Positions 1-6,493 are shown, counted from the first letter of the stretch. The stretch is DNA of 7,161 nucleotides from an uncultured Streptococcus sp. (GCA_916049935.1 CAJZJI010000034.1:1-7161), one strand, 5' to 3'. Translations and numbers: made by a program. The notes: generated by a model from the sequence alone, not told the origin.

Positions 1-464
1 ACGTTCACGGATATATCATGGGTGAACACGGGGATACTGAATTCCCAGTTTGGTCACATACAAACGTCGGCGGTTTACAAATTTATGAATGGGTTCGTCA
101 AAATCCACACGTAGATGAAGAAAAATTAGTCGAAGTATTCTTCCAAGTACGTGACGCGGCTTATGAAATTATCGCTAAAAAAGGTGCGACTTACTACGGT
201 ATCGGCGCTACTCTAGCACGTATTACAAAAGCTATCTTAAATAACGAACAAGCCATCTTCCCATTATCGGTATATCTTGAAGGTCAATACGGACAAAACG
301 ATATTTATATCGGAGCTCCAGCCGTTATTGGACGTGAAGGAATTCGTCAAATCATCGAAATTCCTCTTGCAGACTCTGAACAAGAAAAAATGAACTTATC
401 TGCAAAAACATTGAAATCTATCTTACACGATGCTTTCGAAAAATTAGAAGCAGAAAATAACTAA
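1..464 (+). CDS. ldh: L-lactate dehydrogenase, C-terminal part (5' end cut by window edge)
   Basis: NAD-dependent cytoplasmic enzyme that reduces pyruvate to L-lactate and regenerates NAD+ in homolactic fermentation. The frame is open to the left edge; the first whole codon is GTT at 3-5, and the reading begins VHGYIMGEHGDTEF. This is the LDH active-site segment, with the proton-relay histidine (His195 in classical numbering) at 27-29. GATYYG further on carries the threonine that favours pyruvate over oxaloacetate (classical Thr246), which argues for LDH rather than malate dehydrogenase. The stretch SVYLEGQYGQNDIYIGAP is typical of lactic acid bacterial enzymes. About 153 residues are present, roughly the C-terminal half of a protein usually 315-330 long. 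The ATG at 18 is the internal methionine of IMGEHG, not a start. The gene ends in TAA, followed after 10 bases by a strong hairpin. It converges with the DUF554 gene. Confidence 0.95.
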   Translation, partial: VHGYIMGEHGDTEFPVWSHTNVGGLQIYEWVRQNPHVDEEKLVEVFFQVRDAAYEIIAKKGATYYGIGATLARITKAILNNEQAIFPLSVYLEGQYGQNDIYIGAPAVIGREGIRQIIEIPLADSEQEKMNLSAKTLKSILHDAFEKLEAENN

Positions 465-474
465 TGAAATCACA

Positions 475-519
475 AAAACACCGGACCAAGAAAATTCTTG
501 ATCCGGTGTTTTCTTGTTC
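475..519. terminator. Bidirectional rho-independent terminator between ldh and the DUF554 gene
   Basis: Bases 475-485 pair with 502-512 (11 bp), then one C/A mismatch (486/501), then 487-492 pair with 495-500, leaving a minimal loop of A residues. On the plus strand the stem runs into TTTTCTTGTTCTT. On the minus strand it runs into five T residues and a T-rich stretch. It lies 10 bases after the ldh stop and 7 bases after the DUF554 stop, so one hairpin can end both converging transcripts. Confidence 0.9.
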
Positions 520-1209
520 TTAAAATAACGCAAATAGCGGTACAAGTAGAATCGGCATAAAAATGGCTGGCAAGAAGTTTAATACTTTAATCTTCGTAAT
601 CCCTAGTAAGTTCATCGCTAAACCAACTAAAAGAACCGATCCAACCGCGGACATCGATACGGTTACCACATCATTCAAATGAGGAGCCACTAGTTGAGAC
701 AAGCCCACTAAAATTAACTCATATGCAATGACCGCCACTGCAGAAAGCCCTACTCCAATCCCTTCCGTTGCCGCAAGGAAGATAGAAGTAATCCCATCTA
801 ATACCGACTTCGTTTGAAGCAACGCTGGATCTCCAGTAATTCCTAACTGGATAGACCCCATTGTAGCAAGTGCCCCCACGCAGAAAATCATCACTGCAGC
901 AACGAACCCTTCACCGATATTTAAATTGTTTTCTTTACCTTTTGAAGCCTTCTCCTGAAGCCAGTCTGAGAACTTACGTACCCGCTCCTCCATTTGAAGC
1001 GCTTCTCCGACAACGCCACCGCATACCAGAGATAAAATCATAATCAAGCTATTCGGGATTTGAATCGCGCCTTTAATTCCGACCAGGAATACACATAGCG
1101 CTAACCCTTGCATGATATGTTGCGCGAAACGCTCTGAAATTATATGTCGTAAAAATACACCCACAAGCGCTCCGACGGCAATTGCTGTTCCATTTATTAA
1201 TATAATCAC
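520..1209 (-). CDS. DUF554 family integral membrane protein (YdfK/YqgA-like)
   Basis: This 229-residue protein is almost entirely hydrophobic and fits the DUF554 family (Bacillus subtilis YdfK, Escherichia coli YqgA) in length and pattern. Likely membrane spans fall near residues 2-20, 32-50, 54-70, 101-121, 136-175 (probably two), 184-204 and 208-228. A charged cytoplasmic-looking loop with EERVRKFSDWLQEKASKGK lies near 73-93. The family-like motif GDPALLQTKSVLDGITS sits around 126-142. The start is GTG at 1209, supported by a good ribosome binding site, GAAGGAG, about 8 bases upstream. No enzymatic motif is visible and the function of the family is not established; a transport role is only a guess. 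It follows the SSB gene on the same strand after a 53-base gap without a terminator, so it may be the last gene of the rapZ operon. Confidence 0.88.
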   Translation of the reverse strand: MIILINGTAIAVGALVGVFLRHIISERFAQHIMQGLALCVFLVGIKGAIQIPNSLIMILSLVCGGVVGEALQMEERVRKFSDWLQEKASKGKENNLNIGEGFVAAVMIFCVGALATMGSIQLGITGDPALLQTKSVLDGITSIFLAATEGIGVGLSAVAVIAYELILVGLSQLVAPHLNDVVTVSMSAVGSVLLVGLAMNLLGITKIKVLNFLPAIFMPILLVPLFALF

Positions 1210-1217
1210 TCGAAAAA

Positions 1218-1260
1218 CTCCTTCATTTTATACGTCCAAGTGAAGGAATTTCTCTCCTTC
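1218..1260 (-). promoter_or_regulatory. Leader of the DUF554 gene with three mutually pairing GAAGGA/TCCTTC arms
   Basis: Read on the minus strand, the gap between the SSB stop and the DUF554 start holds GAAGGA (1255-1260), then TCCTTCA (1241-1247), then TGAAGGAG (1218-1225), the last being the ribosome binding site. The middle arm can pair with the first (6 bp, 7-base loop) or, exactly over 7 bp with a 15-base loop, with the ribosome binding site. No T-run follows either stem, so it does not look like a terminator. A translational on/off switch is an inference. The arms are short and purine-rich like any Shine-Dalgarno sequence, so chance is possible. Confidence 0.3.
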
Positions 1261-1262
1261 CA

Positions 1263-1643
1263 CTATTCCACAAACAAACTTTGCGGATCTTCAAAAGGAC
1301 TCGCTCCGTCCTCTTCTGTTTCGTGTTTTCTCTCTAAGAAGTACACTTCCTCAATCACCACTTCGATCACATACACTTCTTGATGATTCTTGTTAGTGTA
1401 GCGACGGGTATTAAGTCGCCCTTCCACGCCAATACGGTCTCCCTTTTTGACAAACTTGCCAATACGTTCCGCAATTTTGCCCCAGGCGACCACTTGGATA
1501 AAGTGTGAATGATAGGAATCATCGCTATTTCGGTATACATTTTGCACCGCGATGGTATTATTAAACACACTCTTTCCGGAAGGTTGAAGCTGTTGCACCT
1601 CTACCTCTTTGACAACACGACCAATTAAAGATACTAAGTTCAT
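1263..1643 (-). CDS. ssb: Short single-stranded DNA-binding protein (SSB/SsbB type)
   Basis: This 126-residue protein is an OB-fold SSB. It opens MNLVSLIGRVVKEVEVQ, has the PSGKSVFNNTIAVQN segment (21-35), the HFIQVVAWGKIAERI core (47-61), KKGDRIGVEGRLNTRRY (66-82), and ends the fold with YVIEVVIEEVYFLERK (91-106). It lacks the long Gly/Gln-rich tail of housekeeping SSB (about 160-170 residues) and the canonical DDDLPF tip; its tail has acidic residues but ends QSLFVE. Length and tail resemble B. subtilis SsbB (YwpH), the competence-associated paralogue, rather than replication SSB. It binds single-stranded DNA in the cytoplasm. The start has an excellent AGGAGG site 7 bases upstream. It follows whiA by 50 bases and precedes the DUF554 gene by 53, all on one strand. 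Whether it is competence-specific, a second copy, or a phage-derived remnant cannot be decided here. Confidence 0.9.
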   Translation of the reverse strand: MNLVSLIGRVVKEVEVQQLQPSGKSVFNNTIAVQNVYRNSDDSYHSHFIQVVAWGKIAERIGKFVKKGDRIGVEGRLNTRRYTNKNHQEVYVIEVVIEEVYFLERKHETEEDGASPFEDPQSLFVE

Positions 1644-1650
1644 AAGACGA

Positions 1651-1673
1651 ACCTCCTATAGTTTTTTCTATAG
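1651..1673 (-). promoter_or_regulatory. ssb ribosome binding site overlapped by a CTATAG-A6-CTATAG hairpin
   Basis: On the minus strand the sequence reads CTATAG, six A, CTATAG (1656-1673) and continues directly into GAGGT, so the second arm shares its last bases with the TAGGAGGT ribosome binding site of ssb. CTATAG is its own reverse complement, so the two arms form a 6 bp stem with an A6 loop and are also a direct repeat. TACTAT at 1670-1675 resembles a -10 box, but the best -35 candidate (TTAGAA, 16 bases upstream) is poor. The site is either a weak internal promoter or a structure that tunes ssb translation; both are inferences. Confidence 0.35.
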
Positions 1674-1693
1674 TAAGCTACGTCCAGATACTT

Positions 1694-2644
1694 CTAATTG
1701 GCTTTTCCTTCTTCTCTCAATTTTTGAGAAAATTCAGAAATCTTACGCAGTCTGTGGTTTACCCCTGATTTTGAGATAGGCCCAGAAGGTAACATTTCGC
1801 CTAACTCTTTCAAACTAATTTCTGGATTCTCTAAACGGATTTTTGCAATATCCGATAATTTATCCGGCAAGGCGTCGAGTCCTACCGTATCTTCAATGTA
1901 TTGAATCTCTTCGATTTGACGAGTGGCTGCATTCACCACTTTATTAATATTAGCGTTCTCGCAGTTTACTAAACGATTCGCCGTATTTCGCATATCTCGA
2001 ATAATTCGGATATCTTCAAAATGTAGCATCGCCTTGGAAGCATGAATCACGGCAAGGAAGTCTGCAATTTTCTCGGCTTCTTTCAAGTACGTGATATACC
2101 CCTTACGACGCTCAATCGTTCTGGCATTCAACCCAAACGCATTCATCATCTGACAAATATCGTCGTTATGCTCTTCATAAATCGAATAAATCTCTAAGTG
2201 ATAACGGCTCGTTTTCGGGTCATTAATCGAACCGCCAGCCAGAAACGCCCCACGAAGGTAGGCACGCATCTTCTCTTCGTCTTCACGAACATTTTCTGGA
2301 ACGCGCATATTAAATAAGCCGCTCGACTTGATATTCAAGTCTTCCAAAATCTCTTCTGTTCCATGTTTCAAACGTACGATATACACATTGTTCTTCTTCA
2401 GTTTCATCTTACGGCGAACCAAGAGTTCACTTTCCACTTGATAATACTTCTTCAAGAGTACATAAATTCGTCTGGCAATCGTCGCGTTTTCCGTTTGGAT
2501 ATTTAAAATCAATTGACGATTCAAAATCCCAACCGCCCCATTCATTCGAATGAGCGCCGCAAGTTCATATTTTGAATAGTCATATTGCACTTCTAGTTGC
2601 GTTAGTTCTTGTTTTGTTTCTGCAGCAAATGATAGTAAGGACAC
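1694..2644 (-). CDS. whiA: WhiA, DNA-binding protein of the division/sporulation regulator family
   Basis: WhiA binds DNA and influences cell division and chromosome segregation in Firmicutes; its Streptomyces homologue controls sporulation. With a GTG start at 2644 the protein has 316 residues, the size I recall for B. subtilis WhiA (YvcL), and begins [15 protein letters not shown], matching the family's usual MSFA(S/A)ETKKEL opening. The LAGLIDADG-like domain shows [14 protein letters not shown] at about 127-140, without the catalytic acidic pattern of true homing endonucleases. The C-terminal helix-turn-helix contains [20 protein letters not shown] from about 277. A longer frame from ATG 2671 adds nine residues (MTRRERRRP) that encode the ribosome binding site itself, so I reject it. 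It follows yvcK in the conserved rapZ-yvcK-whiA order and ends in TAG, 50 bases before ssb. In B. subtilis crh follows; here it does not. Confidence 0.95.
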   Translation of the reverse strand: MSLLSFAAETKQELTQLEVQYDYSKYELAALIRMNGAVGILNRQLILNIQTENATIARRIYVLLKKYYQVESELLVRRKMKLKKNNVYIVRLKHGTEEILEDLNIKSSGLFNMRVPENVREDEEKMRAYLRGAFLAGGSINDPKTSRYHLEIYSIYEEHNDDICQMMNAFGLNARTIERRKGYITYLKEAEKIADFLAVIHASKAMLHFEDIRIIRDMRNTANRLVNCENANINKVVNAATRQIEEIQYIEDTVGLDALPDKLSDIAKIRLENPEISLKELGEMLPSGPISKSGVNHRLRKISEFSQKLREEGKAN

Positions 2645-2650
2645 AGGCCT

Positions 2651-2658
2651 CCTCCTTT
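2651..2658 (-). promoter_or_regulatory. Ribosome binding site fixing the GTG start of whiA
   Basis: Minus-strand AAAGGAGG lies 6 bases before the GTG at 2644. It sits inside the longer open frame that starts at ATG 2671. The ATG at 2671 has no comparable purine-rich site at a suitable distance; the bases before it read GGCTCCTTCAAC and are part of a hairpin. This favours the GTG start. Confidence 0.75.
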
Positions 2659-2676
2659 CTCTTCTAGTCATGTTGA

Positions 2677-2703
2677 AGGAGCCAAGAGGAAGTCTTGGCT
2701 CCT
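2677..2703 (-). promoter_or_regulatory. Perfect 11 bp intercistronic hairpin between yvcK and whiA
   Basis: Minus-strand AGGAGCCAAGA, a 5-base loop CTTCC, then TCTTGGCTCCT (2677-2703) form a perfect 11 bp stem. It lies 13 bases after the yvcK stop and about 32 bases before the revised whiA start. No T-run follows on the minus strand, so it is not a standard terminator there; the T-rich ATTTTATT on the other side would matter only for plus-strand transcripts. The 3' arm CTCCTT is complementary to AAGGAG in the whiA ribosome binding site, so alternative pairing is possible. Likely roles are mRNA processing or stability, partial attenuation, or translational control; none is shown. Confidence 0.6.
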
Positions 2704-2716
2704 ATTTTATTCGGTA

Positions 2717-3748
2717 TTATTCAATTCGTGCACTTTGTAGAAGACGGAATAATTCGTCGATGACCTTTTCACCATCATGGTATACGCCTTTTTCGCGTAA
2801 TTTAATAAAGTCAGACGACACTACTCGGCATCCCTCGTCGCGCAATCCTTGGAAGTCGTACTTCACTTGGTAAAGATACTCTTCGTTCTTTTGTTGGTTT
2901 AAGTACTCTTCTGGCACTGCCTCTGTATTCACGAGGACGGTGTCGATGAACTGAGTTCCTAAATGGTCATGTAACACGCGTACATGATCTGCATCGGTAA
3001 AGTGTTCCGTTTCACCACGTTGCGTCATGATGTTACAAATGTACACCACTTCCGCTTTCGTTTCACAAACGGCTTGACCAATATCGCTAATCATTAAGTT
3101 TGGCAAGATACTAGTATAAAGACTACCAGGCCCTAATACAACCATATCGGCTTCCATAATCGCATTGATGACTTCACGTGCCGCCATTGGAGTTCGGCTA
3201 TCATCGAGCTTACGATTCTCGTCGTAGCAATGCACGGAAACCTTTTTAATCTTCTTGCGATATTTGACAAGTTCCGCTTCCCCGTCCACAATCGTTCCAT
3301 CTTGGAATTCCGCGCGTAGTAACAATGGCTCTTCAGCGGCAGGATACACATGTCCTTCCACCGCCATCATACGGCTTAGGAGACGAATCGCATCGAAAAT
3401 ATTTCCACGCATCTCTGTTAAGGCCGCAATGATTAAGTTTCCAATCGCATGTCCAGCGAAGAATTGGTCGTCGGAATTGAAACGATATTGGAAAATTTCT
3501 TTTTGTAAAGCGTTCATCGGAGAAAGAGCAATCATACAGTTCCGAATATCTCCTGGCGGTACAACGTTCATATAATCTCGAATGATTCCTGAACTTCCAC
3601 CATCATCGGCAACCGTTACAATCGCAGTTACATCCGCATCTCTCTTACGAAGGTTTCTCAAGAGAACAGGAAGCCCTGTTCCTCCACCAATAACGGTGAT
3701 TTTAGGACCTTTCTTTCTCGGAGGATTTGGTGTTACCTCGAACATCAT
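2717..3748 (-). CDS. yvcK: YvcK/GlmR, UDP-GlcNAc-binding regulator of envelope metabolism
   Basis: This 343-residue protein belongs to the YvcK (GlmR) branch of the CofD-like family. In B. subtilis the homologue binds UDP-GlcNAc, stimulates GlmS to feed peptidoglycan precursor synthesis, and is needed on gluconeogenic carbon sources. Motifs seen are [13 protein letters not shown] (18-30), VADDGGSSG (46-54), PPGDIRNC (64-71), AGHAIGNL (98-105), [16 protein letters not shown] (203-218) and [18 protein letters not shown] downstream. These make up the nucleotide-binding Rossmann-like core of the family. A short basic N-terminal extension (PPRKKGPK) precedes the core. The ATG at 3748 overlaps the rapZ stop by four bases (ATGA), indicating translational coupling; a second ATG at 3745 is a possible alternative, but the purine-rich GAAGGGA is already rather far away, so I keep the first. 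whiA follows after 72 bases. Cytoplasmic; no membrane segment. Confidence 0.95.
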   Translation of the reverse strand: MMFEVTPNPPRKKGPKITVIGGGTGLPVLLRNLRKRDADVTAIVTVADDGGSSGIIRDYMNVVPPGDIRNCMIALSPMNALQKEIFQYRFNSDDQFFAGHAIGNLIIAALTEMRGNIFDAIRLLSRMMAVEGHVYPAAEEPLLLRAEFQDGTIVDGEAELVKYRKKIKKVSVHCYDENRKLDDSRTPMAAREVINAIMEADMVVLGPGSLYTSILPNLMISDIGQAVCETKAEVVYICNIMTQRGETEHFTDADHVRVLHDHLGTQFIDTVLVNTEAVPEEYLNQQKNEEYLYQVKYDFQGLRDEGCRVVSSDFIKLREKGVYHDGEKVIDELFRLLQSARIE

Positions 3749-4635
3749 GATCGTCCATTCCCTTCTTTACGACGGTCTTTGTCACGATGAGAGATTTTCA
3801 CGTTATAAGAGTCTGATAATAATTCGCGTCCGATACGTTCCGCAAAAGCTACAGAACGGTGTTGCCCACCAGTACATCCGATGGCAATCGTCACGCTCGA
3901 TTTTCCTTCTTTTTTGTAGCCTGGAATTGAGAAGTCGAGTAAGTCCATCAATTTATGATAGAACGTCTTCGCTTCTGGTTGGCTCATGACATAATCATAC
4001 ACAGGTTCATCTAATCCAGTTAATGGACGTAACTCTGCAATATAGTGTGGATTTGGTAAGAAACGTACATCCATCACGACATCCGCATCGATTGGAAGTC
4101 CGTATTTAAATCCAAATGACATCACTTGGATTGTGAAAATTCCTTCGCTGCCTGTAGAGAATGCTTGCATGATTTCTTCACGTAATTTACGAGGTGAAAG
4201 ATTTGTTGTATCAATCACTTTTTGCGCACGTGTCTTAATATCTTGCAATAAACGACGTTCCGCAATAATCCCATCGTAAATACGACCATCACTTGCTAGA
4301 GGGTGCGTTCTTCTTGTTTCTTTGTAACGAGAAACAAGCGCATCATCGCTCGCTTCTAAGAATAAAATTTTTGTTGTAATAAATGATGTGTTATCAAGGC
4401 CTGCAATAGCGGACATGATTTCATCAAAGAATGCGCGTGAACGTAAGTCGATTACGAGCGCAATTTTTGTAATTTTTCCTGATTCTTTTACTAATTCCCA
4501 AAATTTTGGTAGAAGACTTGGTGGCATATTATCGACACAGAAATATCCCATGTCTTCGAAACTTTGCATTGCAACAGTTTTCCCTGCCCCACTCATACCT
4601 GTAATGACGACTAATTCTAGTTGATCTACTGCCAT
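3745..4635 (-). CDS. rapZ: RapZ (YvcJ), P-loop nucleotide-binding regulatory protein
   Basis: RapZ family protein of 296 residues (B. subtilis YvcJ is close to 295). In E. coli RapZ senses glucosamine-6-phosphate and directs decay of the small RNA GlmZ; in B. subtilis YvcJ hydrolyses ATP and GTP and its loss lowers competence. Visible features are Walker A GMSGAGKT (13-20), the family signature [19 protein letters not shown] (26-44), a Walker B-like [11 protein letters not shown] (57-67), [22 protein letters not shown], and the C-terminal signature [10 protein letters not shown] (253-262), part of the sugar-phosphate-binding domain. I chose the ATG at 4635: AGGAG lies 7 bases before it, but only 1 base before the upstream ATG at 4641. 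The stop overlaps the yvcK start by four bases. It is the first gene of the rapZ-yvcK-whiA unit and has its own promoter. Confidence 0.95.
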   Translation of the reverse strand: MAVDQLELVVITGMSGAGKTVAMQSFEDMGYFCVDNMPPSLLPKFWELVKESGKITKIALVIDLRSRAFFDEIMSAIAGLDNTSFITTKILFLEASDDALVSRYKETRRTHPLASDGRIYDGIIAERRLLQDIKTRAQKVIDTTNLSPRKLREEIMQAFSTGSEGIFTIQVMSFGFKYGLPIDADVVMDVRFLPNPHYIAELRPLTGLDEPVYDYVMSQPEAKTFYHKLMDLLDFSIPGYKKEGKSSVTIAIGCTGGQHRSVAFAERIGRELLSDSYNVKISHRDKDRRKEGNGRS

Positions 4636-4674
4636 TGTCATTCTCCTATCTCAAACGATATTGTTATCTTTACA

Positions 4675-4705
4675 ATTATAACACATCCGGGCGTGTCATT
4701 GTTAA
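4675..4705 (-). promoter_or_regulatory. Predicted promoter of the rapZ operon (extended -10)
   Basis: On the minus strand a perfect -10 box TATAAT (4675-4680) is preceded by TGT, giving an extended -10. The best -35 is TTAACA (4700-4705), with a long 19-base spacer. Transcription would begin near 4668, leaving a leader of about 33 bases to the ATG at 4635. The spacer contains the imperfect palindrome ACAC-GC-CCGG-AT-GTGT (4681-4696), which could be an operator, though no known regulator site was recognised. Confidence 0.65.
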
Positions 4706-4736
4706 CTTTTTAGCGAAAACACCCCTTTTATCGCAC

Positions 4737-4758
4737 AAAAAACGAGGGTTCCCCCTCG
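4737..4758 (-). terminator. Rho-independent terminator of the bceRS block
   Basis: On the minus strand CGAGGG (4753-4758), loop GGAA (4749-4752) and CCCTCG (4743-4748) form a GC-rich 6 bp stem followed by six T residues (4737-4742). It begins 6 bases after the histidine kinase stop codon, so it separates that block from the rapZ operon promoter downstream. Confidence 0.9.
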
Positions 4759-4764
4759 CTTTCA

Positions 4765-5763
4765 TTAATCTTTCACTTGCATCACTTCAGACGGAATTTG
4801 AATACGAACCGTGGTCCCTTCTCCAACAGTCGAGTCTACACTGAGTTTAACGCCTAATCGTTTAGCAATCTCTGCAGATAAATAGAGCCCTAGCCCTGTC
4901 GATTGGTGGTTCACACGACCGTTATAACCGCTAAATCCACGTTCAAAAATCCGTTTAATATCGTAAGGGGCAATCCCGATTCCTGTATCTTCAATCGTTA
5001 ACGTGCTTCCATCAAAAAGAATGCGAATCGTTCCCTCTTCAGGTGTATATTTCACCGCATTCGATAACACTTGCTCGACGATAACGCCTAGCCACTTCGA
5101 ATCCGTCACCACTTTTTCCCCTGTAGGATTATAGTCCAAATGCAATTTCTTCGAAATAAAGAAGGTCGCATATTTCTTCAAGAGCGGGCGAATCACTTCA
5201 TCGATAGAGATGGTTGAAATCGATAAGTCTTGATGGAAACTTTCCATTCGAACGTAATGCAGCGCTAGTTCCGTATAGGTTGTAATCCGAACGAGTTCTT
5301 GACTCAATAAAGATTTCTCAGTTGTTTGAGGCAACTCACGAATCAGCAACTGACTTGCGGCAATACTCGTTTTAATTTGATGCGCCCATAAAGTATAATA
5401 GTCCACATCTTCCTTGCGAAGTTGCTTCATCTTCGTACTTAACCCTCGCATATCCGACTTTTCTTGTTGAATCGCTTCATATAAATGACTCACAACGGGC
5501 GAAAACCCATCGTCTAGCGTCGTCACTTCCTGCTGCAAACTTCGAACGACTTCTTTATACTTTCTCCAATCGTGCCATAAAAGTGCACCCGCGACTACCA
5601 AAAGGAAAAAGGCTAGTAAAAATAAATAATAGCCGACTTCTGAATTTAGCCAATTAAAGACGAAGAAGAACCCAATCGAAAACACTTCGATGAAGGCCAG
5701 CGCTCCAAGTAAGAAAGCATGCGATTTGAACCAAGCCATACTAAATTCCACTTTTGTCTTCAT
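4765..5763 (-). CDS. bceS: BceS-like intramembrane-sensing histidine kinase
   Basis: Membrane sensor kinase of 332 residues in the BceS/GraS/BraS group, which report cell-wall-active peptide antibiotics to a response regulator, usually through a BceAB-type transporter. Two membrane spans (about 15-37 and 43-63) are joined by an extracellular turn of only a few residues, so there is no external sensor domain, as expected for the group. The phosphorylated histidine lies in WAHQIKTSIAAS (His128). The ATP-binding domain shows the N box LSNAVKYTPEEG (Asn235), DTGIGI (259-264), FERGFSGYNGR (273-283) and STGLGLYLS (288-296). The start ATG overlaps the regulator stop as ATGA, so translation is probably coupled. 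A methionine at residue 9 is a less likely alternative start. A terminator follows the stop. No transporter gene lies on the 3' side; rapZ comes next. Confidence 0.92.
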   Translation of the reverse strand: MKTKVEFSMAWFKSHAFLLGALAFIEVFSIGFFFVFNWLNSEVGYYLFLLAFFLLVVAGALLWHDWRKYKEVVRSLQQEVTTLDDGFSPVVSHLYEAIQQEKSDMRGLSTKMKQLRKEDVDYYTLWAHQIKTSIAASQLLIRELPQTTEKSLLSQELVRITTYTELALHYVRMESFHQDLSISTISIDEVIRPLLKKYATFFISKKLHLDYNPTGEKVVTDSKWLGVIVEQVLSNAVKYTPEEGTIRILFDGSTLTIEDTGIGIAPYDIKRIFERGFSGYNGRVNHQSTGLGLYLSAEIAKRLGVKLSVDSTVGEGTTVRIQIPSEVMQVKD

Positions 5764-6443
5764 TCAATCACTTCCGCCAATCCATACCCGACGCCTTTTT
5801 TCGTCGTGATTAATTTTTCCAATCCGATTTCGCCAAGACGCTTCCGCAAACGAGCAATCGTCACAGACAAGGTATTATCATCGACAAACACATCGCTATT
5901 CCACAAGGCATTCATTAAATCTTCCCTCGGCGCAATATCGCCTTGTTTTTCAAACAGTACACGCAAAATGATAAATTCATTCTTCGACAATTCAATGACA
6001 TTACCCTCATACGAAACCTTTCCGCTTCCCAGTTGTAAGGCAATCCCCTTATATTCCAGCCAATCTTTTTGCTGAACGAACTCATAACTGCGACGCATCA
6101 TCCCTTGTATTTTTGCAACCAATACACTTGGTTCAAACGGCTTTGTCATATAATCATCCGCGCCCATATTAATCGACATCACAATATCCATCGCTTGATC
6201 CCTGGACGACAAGAACATAATCGGCACTTGAGACACCTTACGAATCTCTTGGCACCAATAATAGCCATTATAAAACGGCAATGTAATATCCAGAATCACC
6301 AACTGCGGATTGATGGCTAAAAATTGAGTGTACACTTGCGAAAAGTCTTCCACCGCAACGACTTCATAATTCCATTTTTCCAATTCTTGTACAATCGCAT
6401 CGCGAATGACTTTTTCATCTTCGACAATCATTATTGTTTGCAT
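5760..6443 (-). CDS. bceR: BceR-like OmpR-family response regulator
   Basis: Cytoplasmic transcription factor of 227 residues, partner of the adjacent kinase. The receiver domain (about 1-120) has the acidic pocket VEDE (7-10), the phosphoacceptor Asp52 in VILDITLPFYNG, the switch serines in MFLSSRD (79-80), and Lys101 in DDYMTKPFEP. The GYYWCQEIR segment and MGADDY...KPF pattern closely follow BceR. The C-terminal winged helix (about 125-227) contains LSKNEFIILRVLFEKQGDI and the recognition region DDNTLSVTIARLRKRLGEI, ending KKGVGYGL as in OmpR proteins. Expected targets are peptide-antibiotic resistance transporters of the bceAB type, none of which is in this window. The ribosome binding site is GAGGTGAG just before ATG 6443. 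The gene follows the lipoprotein gene after 50 bases with no terminator between them, and overlaps the kinase gene by four bases. Confidence 0.93.
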   Translation of the reverse strand: MQTIMIVEDEKVIRDAIVQELEKWNYEVVAVEDFSQVYTQFLAINPQLVILDITLPFYNGYYWCQEIRKVSQVPIMFLSSRDQAMDIVMSINMGADDYMTKPFEPSVLVAKIQGMMRRSYEFVQQKDWLEYKGIALQLGSGKVSYEGNVIELSKNEFIILRVLFEKQGDIAPREDLMNALWNSDVFVDDNTLSVTIARLRKRLGEIGLEKLITTKKGVGYGLAEVIE

Positions 6444-6446
6444 ACA

Positions 6447-6466
6447 CTCACCTCGTTTTCATTGTA
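6447..6466 (-). promoter_or_regulatory. Candidate extended -10 and ribosome binding site before bceR
   Basis: On the minus strand TGG-TACAAT gives an extended -10 box (TACAAT at 6461-6466). No good -35 lies 16-18 bases upstream. The ribosome binding site GAGGTGAG is at 6447-6454, three bases before the start codon. Transcription from this box would start at about 6454, leaving a leader barely long enough to hold the ribosome site. The promoter is therefore weakly supported, and read-through from the lipoprotein gene is equally plausible. Confidence 0.3.
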
Positions 6467-6493
6467 CCATCTTTCCAATTCACAGAAAACCAT

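Noticed and set aside
1224..1232. TATAAAAT on the minus strand as a -10 box for the DUF554 gene
   Set aside because: No sequence resembling a -35 box lies 16-18 bases upstream, and there is no extended -10. It lies only about 15 bases from the start codon, so the leader could hardly hold the ribosome site.
1221..1262. Hairpin after ssb read as a transcription terminator
   Set aside because: No run of T follows either possible stem on the minus strand, and the arms are short. It is better treated as a possible leader structure.
1820..2265. WhiA LAGLIDADG-like domain as a homing endonuclease or intein
   Set aside because: This domain is a normal, non-catalytic part of the WhiA family. The whole protein has standard family length and there is no splicing junction.
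3255..3575. Plus-strand open frame of 106 codons inside yvcK
   Set aside because: Entirely within conserved yvcK coding sequence on the other strand, with no independent evidence of coding.
3582..3989. Plus-strand open frame of 135 codons across the yvcK/rapZ junction
   Set aside because: It lies antisense to two strongly conserved genes, has no family resemblance or convincing ribosome site, and its composition is that of a reverse-complement shadow.
4711..4734. GCGA...TCGC inverted repeat upstream of the rapZ promoter
   Set aside because: Only 4 bp of clean stem at the ends, with mismatches inside. Short A/T-rich complementarity of this kind is expected by chance.
5719..6075. Plus-strand open frame of 118 codons over the bceS/bceR junction
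   Set aside because: Antisense to the kinase start and to the regulator's DNA-binding domain. The protein is low in recognisable features and is explained as a shadow.
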